Positions 47,155-55,140 of a stretch of 55,140 bases of DNA are shown in pieces. Within the stretch, counting starts at the first letter, position 1. Each line of letters opens with the position of its first letter. Origin of the DNA: Catenulispora pinistramenti (GTDB taxonomy: Bacteria; Actinomycetota; Actinomycetes; Streptomycetales; Catenulisporaceae); contig NZ_JAAFYZ010000051.1 of the NCBI RefSeq assembly GCF_018274385.1, forward strand, positions 1 through 55,140. The letters run 5' to 3'. The notes beneath the pieces were generated by a model. It did no database searches and was not told where the DNA came from. It worked only from the letters and a program-made list of their open reading frames with translations. The translations under genes and the position numbers were made by a program.

Positions 47155-48121
47155 CGAGCTCTCCGATCCATCGGGGTTCCGCGCGTTGGAAGGCGCGCAT
47201 GAGCGGCAGGTAGAACAGGTGGCCGGTGAGCCTGCCCTGCTTCTCCACCCGGCGGTGCAGCCACAGACAGGCGATCGGTAACAGCCGGGCCGCGCTGACC
47301 GCGGACTGACCCGTGGCATGCGCATAGCGGCGCAGCGCCGACCGTGCGGCGGACCGGAACGGACCGTCGCTGTGCAGTATCTGCTCGCCGAGCCAGTCGT
47401 GGCCGCGGGTGCGGTAGTCCGGGTAGATGAGCAGGGCGCTGGTCAGCACGGTGTTGAGCAAGTCCACGACCGGCAGTCCGGTCTGCTGGTAGTCCTCCCA
47501 GTCGATCAGTGAAAGCCGGCCGTCGGCGGAGTTCCAGCGGATGTTCCATGGTCCGAGGTCGCCGTGCATCGGGCCGATCCAGGTTGGGGTCAATGCTTCG
47601 AGCGCCGCGTCACCGGCGGTTTCGATGAGGTCACCGAGATATCCGTGGGCCACCGCCCTGCCGTCGCCCAGTCCTGCCGCGCCGCCGGTGTGCAGCGGCA
47701 GCATCGCGTCCACAGCCTGTTCCAGCAGCTTGCGAAGATCGTCCGCGCTTTCCACGGCCGTCAGCGCCTCGGGGAAGTCGCGGTCCGGCACCCAGGTCAT
47801 GACGAACCCGCGCTCCAGGTCGTGCACCAAGGTCGGGCGCCGCACGCCTGCCGGAGCCGGACCGCGCAGGATCTCCCGTTCCCGGTCCACCATGGTGTCG
47901 GCGGCGTCCAGGGGAACCTTGGCCACCAGGGCGGCGCCGTCCGATGCCAGGCAGGAGACGAACAACCGCTGCCGTTGCCTGCGGGCGCTGTCGGGGATCC
48001 ACCAGGCCAGGTCTCGGGCGTTCGGCGGCCAGCCGGAGTCGGCCCGCAGTCGCACCAAGGCCTGTTCGACCGTCGGGATCATGTTCCGGTCCGTGCCCGG
48101 GGCGGTGGCCGGCATGCTCAT
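47147..48121 (-). CDS. APH-like small-molecule kinase
   Basis: The 324-residue protein starts at ATG 48121, overlapping the glycosyltransferase stop (ATGA). The kinase core reads MHGDLGPWNIRW (catalytic HGD) and LIDWEDYQQTG (metal Asp). The N-lobe has the lysine strand ALVAKVPLDAADTMVDREREI. Members phosphorylate hydroxyls of antibiotics, sugars or choline-like compounds. In this operon it could activate a sugar, phosphorylate the product, or protect the producer. It is distinct from the two kinases at 5168 and 5980. Confidence 0.88.
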   Translation of the reverse strand: MSMPATAPGTDRNMIPTVEQALVRLRADSGWPPNARDLAWWIPDSARRQRQRLFVSCLASDGAALVAKVPLDAADTMVDREREILRGPAPAGVRRPTLVHDLERGFVMTWVPDRDFPEALTAVESADDLRKLLEQAVDAMLPLHTGGAAGLGDGRAVAHGYLGDLIETAGDAALEALTPTWIGPMHGDLGPWNIRWNSADGRLSLIDWEDYQQTGLPVVDLLNTVLTSALLIYPDYRTRGHDWLGEQILHSDGPFRSAARSALRRYAHATGQSAVSAARLLPIACLWLHRRVEKQGRLTGHLFYLPLMRAFQRAEPRWIGELDD

Positions 48122-49365
48122 CGAGCCGCCGTCTGGAACAGCTCGTCCACCACATCGGGCAGCGGTCGGCCACCGAGCCGCGCGCCCAGCTCGTCGATCC
48201 CGGCCGCGCGCTGCCGGGAGTCAAGGGCGACGAAGGTCTCGATCCATTCGTTCATCATGTTCCGGAACCGCTTGTACAGCCACGGATCCGCACTGATCCG
48301 CTCGGCTATCTCGTTGATCGCCGCGGTGCCCTCGAAGTCGTCCGGCGGCACCGGGTGTTCCGGCATGACCGCGGACAGCCGGGCGCCGATCCGGTGGAAC
48401 AGCGTGCCTCCTAGGCTGTCGAGATTGAAGACGTGCCCGAAATGTTGCTCCGGCAGCGCCATCGGGAACTGGCGCAGCGCCACCGACTCGTGGATCGCTG
48501 TCAGGCCTGGCGTGATCATGTAGTGCGAGGCCGTCGCGACGGTCCGCAGGAACTCGCGGTGCGAGAGCATTCGCAGCCGGGCGCGGCTCGAACCGACGCT
48601 CACCTGCCGCTCGCGTCCGTCGCCGAACGCGCCGCAGCACACCGTCACCTCGGCGAAGCGCTTGCAGTCGGACAGCAGATCCGGGATCCAGCGGTCGAAG
48701 AGTTTCAGGTACGCGTTGTTGACGTCGAAGTCGAGCAGGAAGTTTTTGAACCCGCCGATGTTGATCAGCAGGTCGCAGTCCGGTCCGGTGCCCTTGGCGG
48801 CCTGGGCCAGGGCGTCGGCGTCGACGATCGACCCGGTCAGGTGCAGGCGCCCGACACCGAGGTCGGCGAACTGCCCGATCCGCTCGCGCACGCCCTGGAA
48901 GTTCTGGACGACGCTGTGGGTGGCGAGCATGTGCGCGGCGAGGATCTGCTCGTGCGGCCGCAGCGACTGGAAGTGGGACAGCACCCGGTCCACCGGGCCA
49001 CGTGGCGCCCGCCGGCACAGCTCGGCCAGGTCTGCCAGCGGGCGATCGTGCTGCCAGAAGCTGAACAGGCTGTCGACCATGACTACCGGGCGGTTGGCGG
49101 CGAAGGCCCGCATCACCAGGTCGGCGTCCATCACCGACACCACCCAGTCGCTGGCCTCCAGCAGGTCCGAACGTGGTCCGCCGCCGGGCTCGCCGGTGTC
49201 GTAGAGCTCGTCGAAGGCCTCAGCGTTGCGCCTGGCGTACAGCGAGGCGACGGTGTCGCCGCAGAACACCCGGTGGTGCTGCGGGATCAGCAGGGAGAGC
49301 GCGGTGAGCTTGGAGATCGGGCCGAAGCCGCAGCTCTGGGCGCCCATCAGGATCTTCATGGTCAT
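48118..49365 (-). CDS. glycosyltransferase-like protein (GT-B appearance)
   Basis: ATG 49365 overlaps the transketolase stop as ATGA and gives 415 residues. The N-terminus MKILMGAQSCGFGPISKLTALS resembles the glycine-rich start of GT-B enzymes, and the C-terminal half has ASHYMITPGLTAIHESVALRQFPMALPEQHFGHVFNL, where the conserved acceptor/donor helix of UDP-sugar transferases lies (glycine, then Glu and Pro). I do not recognise a named subfamily. There is no membrane segment. It follows the transketolase pair and is likely to place a sugar on the scaffold. The donor is unknown. Confidence 0.7.
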   Translation of the reverse strand: MTMKILMGAQSCGFGPISKLTALSLLIPQHHRVFCGDTVASLYARRNAEAFDELYDTGEPGGGPRSDLLEASDWVVSVMDADLVMRAFAANRPVVMVDSLFSFWQHDRPLADLAELCRRAPRGPVDRVLSHFQSLRPHEQILAAHMLATHSVVQNFQGVRERIGQFADLGVGRLHLTGSIVDADALAQAAKGTGPDCDLLINIGGFKNFLLDFDVNNAYLKLFDRWIPDLLSDCKRFAEVTVCCGAFGDGRERQVSVGSSRARLRMLSHREFLRTVATASHYMITPGLTAIHESVALRQFPMALPEQHFGHVFNLDSLGGTLFHRIGARLSAVMPEHPVPPDDFEGTAAINEIAERISADPWLYKRFRNMMNEWIETFVALDSRQRAAGIDELGARLGGRPLPDVVDELFQTAAR

Positions 49366-50321
49366 CCCCGCGTGCGATCGGTGTCGGACAAGGACGAGAT
49401 CACGTGGTCCGCCGTGATCCGGTAATGCGCGAGCAGTTCGCCGCGATCGCCGAGCGGCGGGTAGTCGTCGCCGACCGCGTGCGTGGCGAACCGTCCGGTC
49501 CAGCCGCCGGCCAGGGCGCGGGCGGCGCTGGCGCCGATCCCGCCGGTCTCGAGGTGTTCCTCGACGGTCAGCACGGTGCCGACACCGGCGGCCAGGGCCA
49601 CCAGCCGCTCCCGTGGGAAGGGCTTGACGGCGGTCAGGGCCAGCACGCCCAGCTGGCGACCGGTGTCCGCGAGCCGGTCGGCGGCGTCCAGCGCGATGCC
49701 CACACCGATCCCGGTGGCCACGGCCAGCGCGTCGCCAGGCGGGCGCAGCAGCAGGCCGCCGGCAGCGTCGAACGGCTTGTCCGGGTCGTGCACGATCCGG
49801 TCCTCGCGGGCGCCGAGACGCACGTAGGCCGGCCCCGGCCCGGCCAGGGCGGAACGCACCGCCCAACAGGCGTCGATCGCGTCGGCCGGGCAGTACACGC
49901 GGGTGTACGGCAGGGCGGCGAAGAAGCCGAGGTCCTCCGGACAGTGGTGGGTCGGGCCCAGAGTGCCGTAGCCCAGGCCGCCGCCGACGCCCACGAACGT
50001 GACATTGAGCCCCGCGTTGCACACGTCGTTGCGGATCTGTTCGGCGGCCCGGCGCACCAGGAACGGCGCCATGGCGCAGACCACCACCCGACGCCCGGCG
50101 CGGGCCAGACCGGAGGCGACGCCGACCAGGTTGGCCTCGGCGATGCCCACATCCACATACCGCTCCGGGTGGTGTTCGCGCACTCCGGCGGCCAGGGCGT
50201 GGCCGTCCGCGCCGAGGACCACCAGCCGCGGGTCGGTGTCGGCGGCCTCGAGCAGAACGTTCGCCACGGCCGGGCGCATCGGCGCGTAGCTTGGCTGTCC
50301 GGCCGCGATGACAGTGTTCAT
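49362..50321 (-). CDS. transketolase-like protein, C-terminal (pyrimidine and C) subunit
   Basis: The 319-residue protein corresponds to the second half of transketolase: APMRPAVANVLLEAADTDPRL, the conserved DVGIAEANLVGVASGLARAGRR that contributes the catalytic Glu near the thiamine, and VGGGLGYGTLGPTHH. It overlaps the N-terminal subunit gene by four bases, so the two are made in equal amounts and form the enzyme together. Transketolases move a two-carbon ketol unit from a ketose phosphate. A split pair inside a cluster is known from rifamycin (Rif15A/B), where a C2 fragment is attached to the antibiotic, which is a useful parallel here. Confidence 0.93.
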   Translation of the reverse strand: MNTVIAAGQPSYAPMRPAVANVLLEAADTDPRLVVLGADGHALAAGVREHHPERYVDVGIAEANLVGVASGLARAGRRVVVCAMAPFLVRRAAEQIRNDVCNAGLNVTFVGVGGGLGYGTLGPTHHCPEDLGFFAALPYTRVYCPADAIDACWAVRSALAGPGPAYVRLGAREDRIVHDPDKPFDAAGGLLLRPPGDALAVATGIGVGIALDAADRLADTGRQLGVLALTAVKPFPRERLVALAAGVGTVLTVEEHLETGGIGASAARALAGGWTGRFATHAVGDDYPPLGDRGELLAHYRITADHVISSLSDTDRTRG

Positions 50322-51148
50322 GCCGGTTCCTGTTCCGGTCCGGCGGCCAGCGCCGTGAGTGCGGCCGCGTGCTGGTGCGAGGTCAGGTGGGCGTGGTGGA
50401 AGGCCGGATCGTGTTCCATGAACGGCACGCCGCGTCCCTTGACCGTGTGCGCGATGACCACGGTCGGCAGGTCTTCGCTGGCGAACGCCTCTTCCAGCGT
50501 GCGGCGTAAGGCGGCACCGTCATGGCCGTCGGCCTCGATCACCTGCCAGCCGAAGGCCCGCCATTTCGCAGCCAGCGGTTCCAGAGCGAGCACTGATTCG
50601 GTGGGCCCCTCCTGCTGCAGACCGTTGCGGTCGACGACGGCCACCAGGTTCGCCAGCGCGTGGTGTGCGGCGAACATCGCCGCCTCCCAGACCGAGCCCT
50701 CGTCCAGTTCCCCGTCGCCGAGCACGACCACGGCCTTGCGGTCGCCGCCGTCCAGGCGCGCGGCCAGGGCTAGGCCGGCGCCGATGGACAGGCCGTGGCC
50801 GAGGGCGCCGGTACCGGCCGCGACACCCGGGGTGGTGTCGAGCGGGTGCCCGGCGCGCGGATCATCGAGCCCCTCGACGCCGAATCCGGCCAGCACGGAG
50901 TACAGACCCCAGACCGCGTGCCCCTTGCTCAGGATCACGTCACCGCGCTCCGGCCGCCGCGGCCGGGCCGGGTCCAGGCCGAGCGCGTCGTACACGGCGA
51001 CCAGGATGTCGATCACCGACAGCGACGCGCCGAGGTGCACGGGCCGAGTGGCGGACAGGTCCACCAGGCGCCTGCGAGCCCCGGCGGCGATGTCCGCCAG
51101 GCTCTGTTCGGACCGGGTGCCGGGCGGTGACGTCAGGCTCTCGACCAT
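50318..51148 (-). CDS. transketolase-like protein, N-terminal (thiamine diphosphate) subunit
   Basis: The 276-residue protein has the TPP-binding GDGELDEGSVWEAAMFAAHH...N motif (GDG to VVDRNGLQQEG), the substrate-side SKGHAVWGLYSVLAGFG, and TGALGHGLSIGAGLALAARLDG. With the next gene it makes a two-subunit transketolase rather than the single 650-700 residue form of central metabolism. A GGATG(A) start region follows a 340-base gap that may hold a second promoter. The donor is probably a pentose or hexose phosphate, and the acceptor a pathway compound; the acceptor is inference. Confidence 0.93.
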   Translation of the reverse strand: MVESLTSPPGTRSEQSLADIAAGARRRLVDLSATRPVHLGASLSVIDILVAVYDALGLDPARPRRPERGDVILSKGHAVWGLYSVLAGFGVEGLDDPRAGHPLDTTPGVAAGTGALGHGLSIGAGLALAARLDGGDRKAVVVLGDGELDEGSVWEAAMFAAHHALANLVAVVDRNGLQQEGPTESVLALEPLAAKWRAFGWQVIEADGHDGAALRRTLEEAFASEDLPTVVIAHTVKGRGVPFMEHDPAFHHAHLTSHQHAAALTALAAGPEQEPA

Positions 51149-51488
51149 GACTGATCATCCTTACGATCGCGGGCGGCCTGGACCGCCCGGCTGCGGAGGG
51201 GAAACGCCACGATCGCGCCTCCAGAGCACGGCGATCGTCCGGATGCCGCCATCGGCGGCGGCAACGCCAAACGTGGATCCCGGCCGACGACCGGGGCCGG
51301 CCCGGGGTGAAGAAGGTCGGTGCCGTAGGTCCTGAGATCCGCTGCCCTCGCCGGTTGAGCCGGCGGTCAGTGACAGTGCTTTGTGCTACTCATGACAAAT
51401 GTCTCGTCTGTCGGTGACTACAGTGTCTCAGAACACTGAGATAGTCGCAACACCTCCTGAGCAGGGAGTTAGCCGCGATACTGGGTTC
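51149..51488. promoter_or_regulatory. 340-base gap with an operator-like inverted repeat
   Basis: This is the only long non-coding break in the operon. At 51425-51440 TCTCAGAACACTGAGA is a 6-bp inverted repeat around a 4-bp centre, a plausible operator. On the minus strand TTGCGA lies just before it and GACACT 17 bases further on, a weak candidate promoter for the transketolase genes. Confidence 0.45.
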
Positions 51489-52688
51489 TCAGTCGCGCTT
51501 CGTCAGTGGCTGCGGGCCCAGCAGGTCGGCAGCGAATCCGGCGATGACGCCGGGCGGGATGTCGGACACGGCGCTGACCCCCCAGACCTCGTCGTCGATT
51601 GCGCGGCCGTAGGCGTTGATGTAAAGGCCCACGTCGGTCAGCGCCATCATCTGCGCCGCGGGAGTCGCCACGCTGTGGTGCCGGGCCGAGCCGGTCAGCC
51701 ACTTCAGATGGCTGAATCGTCCGTGCAAGGCGATCACCTGCGGGCCGGTGCCGTCCGGGCGAACCGCGAGCGCCGCGAGATGGGTCAGCCCGGTGTCATG
51801 GCCGATGACCAGTTCGCCGGCGGCGAAGATGTCGACGCAGTCCGCGGCTTCCGCGTCCAGCACGAGATCCACGGGAAACGGCGCGGATCTCGCCGCCGCT
51901 TCGTGCTCCTTCTTGTTCGTCACGAGCGTGAAACGCCAGTCAGACCGGTGATCGAGGTCCGCGAGCGCCTGCGCCACCCTGATCAGACCCTGGGCGCCGT
52001 AGTCCTGCCTGCTGCCGTAGGCACTCGTCGTCGCCACGAGAACGGCCCGTCGGGGCTCCGCCTCAGTGACGCTCGAGTGATAGCGCGGCGCCGGGGCGGT
52101 GCCCTCGGTGAGACGCACCCCCAGCCGCTGCTCGATGTCCAGGTAGTACCTCATCGGCAGTGTCGAATGCACCTCGACGTCGTCGCCGAGCAGGTCGAGC
52201 CACGGCGGGACCAGGCTTGCGGACCCGGGTCCCCCTTCGTCGCGGTCGTCATCCCAGACCGGTGTCCTGGTGGGACCGACCTTGATGCGCACCGGGGACG
52301 GGCCCGGGCTGACCACGCGGCTCACGGCGGCCGGCTCGCACTCGGCGAATGACAGTTCACTGCGTTCCATGAGCTTGTGGCGTGGGCCGGAATACAGAAG
52401 GGGCGACACGTTCCGGCCGATCGCCGTCACCGCGTCTGAGACCGCGCGGGCAGCCGCCATCTGCAGCAACAGATCGCCCAGCTTGAACGAGGTGGCGTCG
52501 CTGTGCGGATCGTTGACGAACTCCATCGACCAGCCGCTGTCCGCGATGCGCTCGAGCAGACGTGAGGGGCTGGCCGGCCCTTCACCGGCGGCCCGCCGAT
52601 AGGGGAGGCGGACGCCAAGCGGAGCGGTTTGCCTGGGAACGATGAGTCTGCCTCCCCGATGGCATTTCACTCCGTCGATTCTCCACAT
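51489..52688 (-). CDS. glycosyltransferase family 9-like protein
   Basis: ATG 52688 with AAGGG about seven bases upstream gives 399 residues; a longer frame has no support. The C-terminal half holds ELVIGHDTGLTHLAALAV, the heptosyltransferase-like nucleotide-sugar motif of GT9 proteins, followed by VIALHGRFSHLKWL. The N-terminal half (SATSFKLGDLLLQMAAARAVSDA) is the acceptor side. GT9 enzymes use ADP-heptose or similar donors. Its neighbour encodes a DUF4254 protein, a family I associate with glycosyltransferase clusters. It probably works in attaching a sugar to the product or carrier. Confidence 0.75.
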   Translation of the reverse strand: MWRIDGVKCHRGGRLIVPRQTAPLGVRLPYRRAAGEGPASPSRLLERIADSGWSMEFVNDPHSDATSFKLGDLLLQMAAARAVSDAVTAIGRNVSPLLYSGPRHKLMERSELSFAECEPAAVSRVVSPGPSPVRIKVGPTRTPVWDDDRDEGGPGSASLVPPWLDLLGDDVEVHSTLPMRYYLDIEQRLGVRLTEGTAPAPRYHSSVTEAEPRRAVLVATTSAYGSRQDYGAQGLIRVAQALADLDHRSDWRFTLVTNKKEHEAAARSAPFPVDLVLDAEAADCVDIFAAGELVIGHDTGLTHLAALAVRPDGTGPQVIALHGRFSHLKWLTGSARHHSVATPAAQMMALTDVGLYINAYGRAIDDEVWGVSAVSDIPPGVIAGFAADLLGPQPLTKRD

Positions 52689-52736
52689 TCTGATGCCCTT
52701 CCGACGGTCCGGCGAAGGTCTTCCCGCCGCCACGTG

Positions 52737-53294
52737 TCATCCGTACGATTTGAGGATCCGCCAGTCGGGAATCCGGCGCCGGCGTGAGCCGACGTCGCCG
52801 AGGAGCACGTCGTATGCCTCTCCCAGCTCGGCGAGCTGCCGTGTGGCCAGCCGGCTTCGGCGGGTCTGGACGGAGTCTTCGAAAGCTGATTCCTTGGCGC
52901 CCAGCTTCTGGCACCGGACCCAGGCGATGGCCAGCCGGTCGACGATGCTTCCGAGGGTTTCGGTGTGCAAGGGGGCGTCATCGGCTTGGCGGACATGCTC
53001 GGCCACCCAGTCGTCGACCTCGTCGATGAAGCCGCTGCGCCGCATGTTCATGTCGTCGATGACGCGCTTGAGGCCGGCCAGTGCCGCCGCGTCGTTCCTG
53101 GATATCCGGGACAGGTCCTCGGCCTCCCACTGCCGCAGGTGATGGCCGCCGAGCTCCCGGGCCACCTTCAGCAGGGGGCAGCCGTCCGCGGTCTGCGCCG
53201 AGTCCCACGGCGCGCCGAAGCCTTCGATGATCGCCTTGCCGCCGGGAAGCACATCGACGCCCGACTCCGAAACGGGCCAGCCGCGTTCACCCAT
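52737..53294 (-). CDS. DUF4254-family protein
   Basis: Several ATGs are available; 53294 has the best distance from GGAGG, giving 185 residues, while 53306 gives 189. The segment LAGLKRVIDDMNMRRSGFID and HTETLGSIVDRLAIAWVRCQ matches the DUF4254 pattern (helical, two short charged helices, then an IxDRLxI helix). Function of the family is not established. It overlaps the MFS gene by eight bases and precedes the GT9-like gene, so it belongs to the same transcript and probably supports glycosylation. Confidence 0.8.
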   Translation of the reverse strand: MGERGWPVSESGVDVLPGGKAIIEGFGAPWDSAQTADGCPLLKVARELGGHHLRQWEAEDLSRISRNDAAALAGLKRVIDDMNMRRSGFIDEVDDWVAEHVRQADDAPLHTETLGSIVDRLAIAWVRCQKLGAKESAFEDSVQTRRSRLATRQLAELGEAYDVLLGDVGSRRRRIPDWRILKSYG

Positions 53295-54582
53295 CATCGC
53301 CTCCATCCATCAGCATGTTGGTACCGGTGCGAGCGCCGGCCACGACCGCCGTCGGGCTGTCGCGCCCGGCCGGGCCGGCCCGCCGGGCGTGCCGACGGGT
53401 GAGCAGCAGGGTCAGGACCGTGGCGCAGCCGCTGAAGCCGGCCAGCAGAAACAGGACCTCGGAGATCGGGAAGTAATGGGCCAGTGGGATCATCGCGGCG
53501 CCGGACAGCGGGATGCCGCCGTAGTCGACCAGCGTCGTGTAGGAGGTGATCCGTGACAGAACACTCATATCGATGCGCAGCTGGACCGCGGTCAGCATGA
53601 TCACTTGGAAGTACTCGGCCGCCGCGCCGTCCAGCGCGATCACCGCGAACAGCAGCGGATAGGGGGCGGACATCCCGAGTGTCGTGAGCACGGCGATCTG
53701 CATCAGCAGGCTGATCTGGCCGACCCGCAGCGGGCTGCGCGGTCCGGCCCGCGCCGCGAGCAGCGCCCCGCCGAGCCCGCCCAGCGCCCGTGCCGCCAGG
53801 AGCAGTCCCAGACCGGCCGGCCCGCCGAGCTGTTTTGGGGCGATGACCGGCGCGATGATCTGGTAGGCCGCGACCATGCAGACGACATAGACCAGGTTCT
53901 GGGCCAAGGTGCCGACCAGCCACCCCCGGCTCCGGAACTCGGTCCAGCCTTCGCGCAGCGCCTTGGCCAGCGAGGTGTACACCACACGGCGGGATCGCGC
54001 GACGGTGATCCGCAGTAGCGGAACGATGCTGACCAGATACAGCACCCCGTTCACCGCGATCGTCACCGCCGGGCCGGCCAGGCCGACCAACCCGCCGCCG
54101 ACCGCCGCCCCGACGACCATCAGGCTGGTCCGGCTGATCGTCAGAAGCGCCTGCGCGCTTGCGACCTGTCCGGTCTCGACGATCTGCACCACGAATCCGC
54201 CACCGGCAGGCAGCGCCACCGCGTTGGCGAGTCCGGAGACGACCGCCAGCAGCAGGAAGGATCCAAGGGTCGCCGAATGTGTCACCAGCGTGACGGCCAT
54301 GGCGATCTGTGCCAGGGCGGATACGACGTTCGCCACGGCCAGCATGAACATCCGTTGGTATCGGTCGCCCAACACCCCGCCGACGAGCACGAAGAGGATC
54401 ACCGGGATGTTCGTCGCGGTCACCACGCTCGCCACCGCCCCGGCCGACTTGTCCACCCTCAGCACCGCGAAGGGTACGGCGGTCGGACCGATCGCCAGGG
54501 TGAGCGCGGTGATGCTGCGGGCGGTGAAGTAGAGCCGGTAGTTCCGGTTCCGCCGCAGGAGCTCGGGCGGCCGGATCAACAA
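53287..54582 (-). CDS. MFS exporter
   Basis: The 431-residue protein has about 12 hydrophobic segments, among them GPTAVPFAVLRVDKSAGAVA, NIPVILFVLVGGVLGDRYQR (the MFS loop GDRxxR) and GSFLLLAVVSGLANAVALPA. It belongs to the MFS_3/enterobactin-exporter-like group. The start appears to be TTG at 54582 or 54579, overlapping the stop of a short upstream frame. It is first in the long operon and is the likely exporter and self-protection gene for the product. The final 35 residues are hydrophilic and cytosolic. Confidence 0.9.
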   Translation of the reverse strand: MLIRPPELLRRNRNYRLYFTARSITALTLAIGPTAVPFAVLRVDKSAGAVASVVTATNIPVILFVLVGGVLGDRYQRMFMLAVANVVSALAQIAMAVTLVTHSATLGSFLLLAVVSGLANAVALPAGGGFVVQIVETGQVASAQALLTISRTSLMVVGAAVGGGLVGLAGPAVTIAVNGVLYLVSIVPLLRITVARSRRVVYTSLAKALREGWTEFRSRGWLVGTLAQNLVYVVCMVAAYQIIAPVIAPKQLGGPAGLGLLLAARALGGLGGALLAARAGPRSPLRVGQISLLMQIAVLTTLGMSAPYPLLFAVIALDGAAAEYFQVIMLTAVQLRIDMSVLSRITSYTTLVDYGGIPLSGAAMIPLAHYFPISEVLFLLAGFSGCATVLTLLLTRRHARRAGPAGRDSPTAVVAGARTGTNMLMDGGDDG

Positions 54583-54719
54583 GACCCGGCCGACAGCGTT
54601 CGAGGCCGGACGGTGACCGGCGGCCGACGCGGTTCGGGACGATGACGTCGATGCTCCGGGCCCGCTCCGACCACGCGGGCACGACCGGGCCCGAGCGTCA
54701 GCCAGTGATCAATGGGCAT
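54576..54719 (-). CDS. possible 47-residue leader frame coupled to the exporter
   Basis: ATG 54719 follows AAGGAAG by about five bases, a better ribosome site than any at the exporter start. The frame ends in TGA overlapping the TTGTTG start region of the exporter. The product is rich in Pro and Arg (GPEHRRHRPEPRRPPVTVRP) and resembles no family. It could be a regulatory leader whose translation feeds the exporter, or a frameshift could hide the true exporter N-terminus. Confidence 0.35.
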   Translation of the reverse strand: MPIDHWLTLGPGRARVVGAGPEHRRHRPEPRRPPVTVRPRTLSAGSC

Positions 54720-55140
54720 GCGCTTCCTTACTTGATTTGCTGGATGTGCTCTCACACTTCGAGGCTTTCGACGTCGGTGAGGAGCCGTTCATGAGTTCGC
54801 CGGACGCGACACACACCCTTCGACGGGGTTCGCGGTCCTGTTTGAATGGCCAGCCCGGATCTCGCGGCTGTCCGAGAGGCCTGGCGTGTCACGACTTCGG
54901 CATGTAAGGGAATTGAGCGATGGTTTCCACCGATATGACAATGTCCAGAGCCTAACACGGTCCTCGCAGCCCGACAAGTGAATCAGATGCCTTATTTACC
55001 AGGGAGCGCAGCACCTTGATTCCCTGGTGCTGTCACGCCGCGAAGACGGCCTGGTCAACGCCGAGAACCAGGTCGCCGACTTGCAATCCGGCGTGCTTGC
55101 GTCTCCGAAGTGTCCGTGCTGGATCGATGCTGGGCAGGGA
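54720..55140. promoter_or_regulatory. upstream region of the biosynthetic operon
   Basis: No confident gene lies here; a few short frames have no family signal. Its left part should hold the promoter of the long minus-strand operon. The last 130 bases have coding-like composition and may belong to a gene beyond the window. Confidence 0.4.

Noticed and set aside
49404-51335. A 643-codon plus-strand frame opposite the transketolase genes
   Set aside because: The opposite strand has complete transketolase motifs; this frame is low-complexity and has no SD.

Overview
The window is high-GC DNA from an actinomycete. The evidence is GC-rich third codon positions, GTG and TTG starts, SD-led ATGA/GTGA-coupled operons, several XRE plus HATPase regulator genes, an FkbHIJK-type extender-unit set, and IS elements of types common in Streptomyces and relatives. 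A genus cannot be fixed from the sequence. It is a patchwork of accessory modules separated by mobile elements.

Region 1 (1-3400) is regulatory: a zinc-ribbon XRE protein cut by the window edge, a small unknown protein, a HATPase anti-sigma-like protein, a double-HTH protein, and a Nudix hydrolase overlapping an XRE regulator with a DUF5919-like C-terminus. Region 2 (3650-6850) looks like a small radical-SAM RiPP locus: a radical SAM/SPASM maturase, a 56-residue peptide ending in a Cys-Ser-Cys-Ser acidic tail, an intergenic hairpin, and two coupled APH-like kinases. Region 3 (7040-10013) is a decayed 1.8-kb transposon-like unit, with long imperfect inverted ends, a triple-frameshifted DDE transposase and a winged-helix passenger gene. 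It abuts a tyrosine recombinase that appears to have lost its N-terminus.

Region 4 (10437-11139) is a CRISPR array with type I-E-like geometry (29-nt repeats, 32-nt spacers) and no cas genes. Its two halves point in opposite directions and meet at a perfect 32-bp palindrome. An intact 1182-bp IS begins at the base after the last repeat; a second copy lies at 30436-31617. After a TetR gene, Region 5 (13649-29435) is a polymorphic-toxin locus: a divergent S8 protease, a 3712-residue secreted RHS protein with four LamG-like segments and a C-terminal His-Me-type nuclease tip, a SUKH immunity gene, a frameshifted IS, an unknown low-GC gene and a broken SUKH-like gene. A DsbA-like gene and nested ISs follow.

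Region 6 (32880-54719) is one long minus-strand operon of about 20 genes, nearly all overlapping. In transcription order it encodes an MFS exporter, a DUF4254 protein, a GT9-like protein, a split transketolase, a second glycosyltransferase-like protein, an APH-like kinase, a flavoprotein, an A-PCP protein, a KS-AT-ACP PKS, FkbK, ACP, FkbI, FkbH, a methyltransferase, an SDR, a Gfo/Idh/MocA protein, a LigB/LigA-type dioxygenase and an aldo-keto reductase. My reading is a compact hybrid NRPS-PKS cluster that makes a hydroxy/methoxymalonyl-ACP unit, performs one extension, and adds sugar-derived and possibly C2 groups. No condensation or thioesterase domain is visible, and the A domain lacks the Asp that binds alpha-amino groups. 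The product is not one I recognise.
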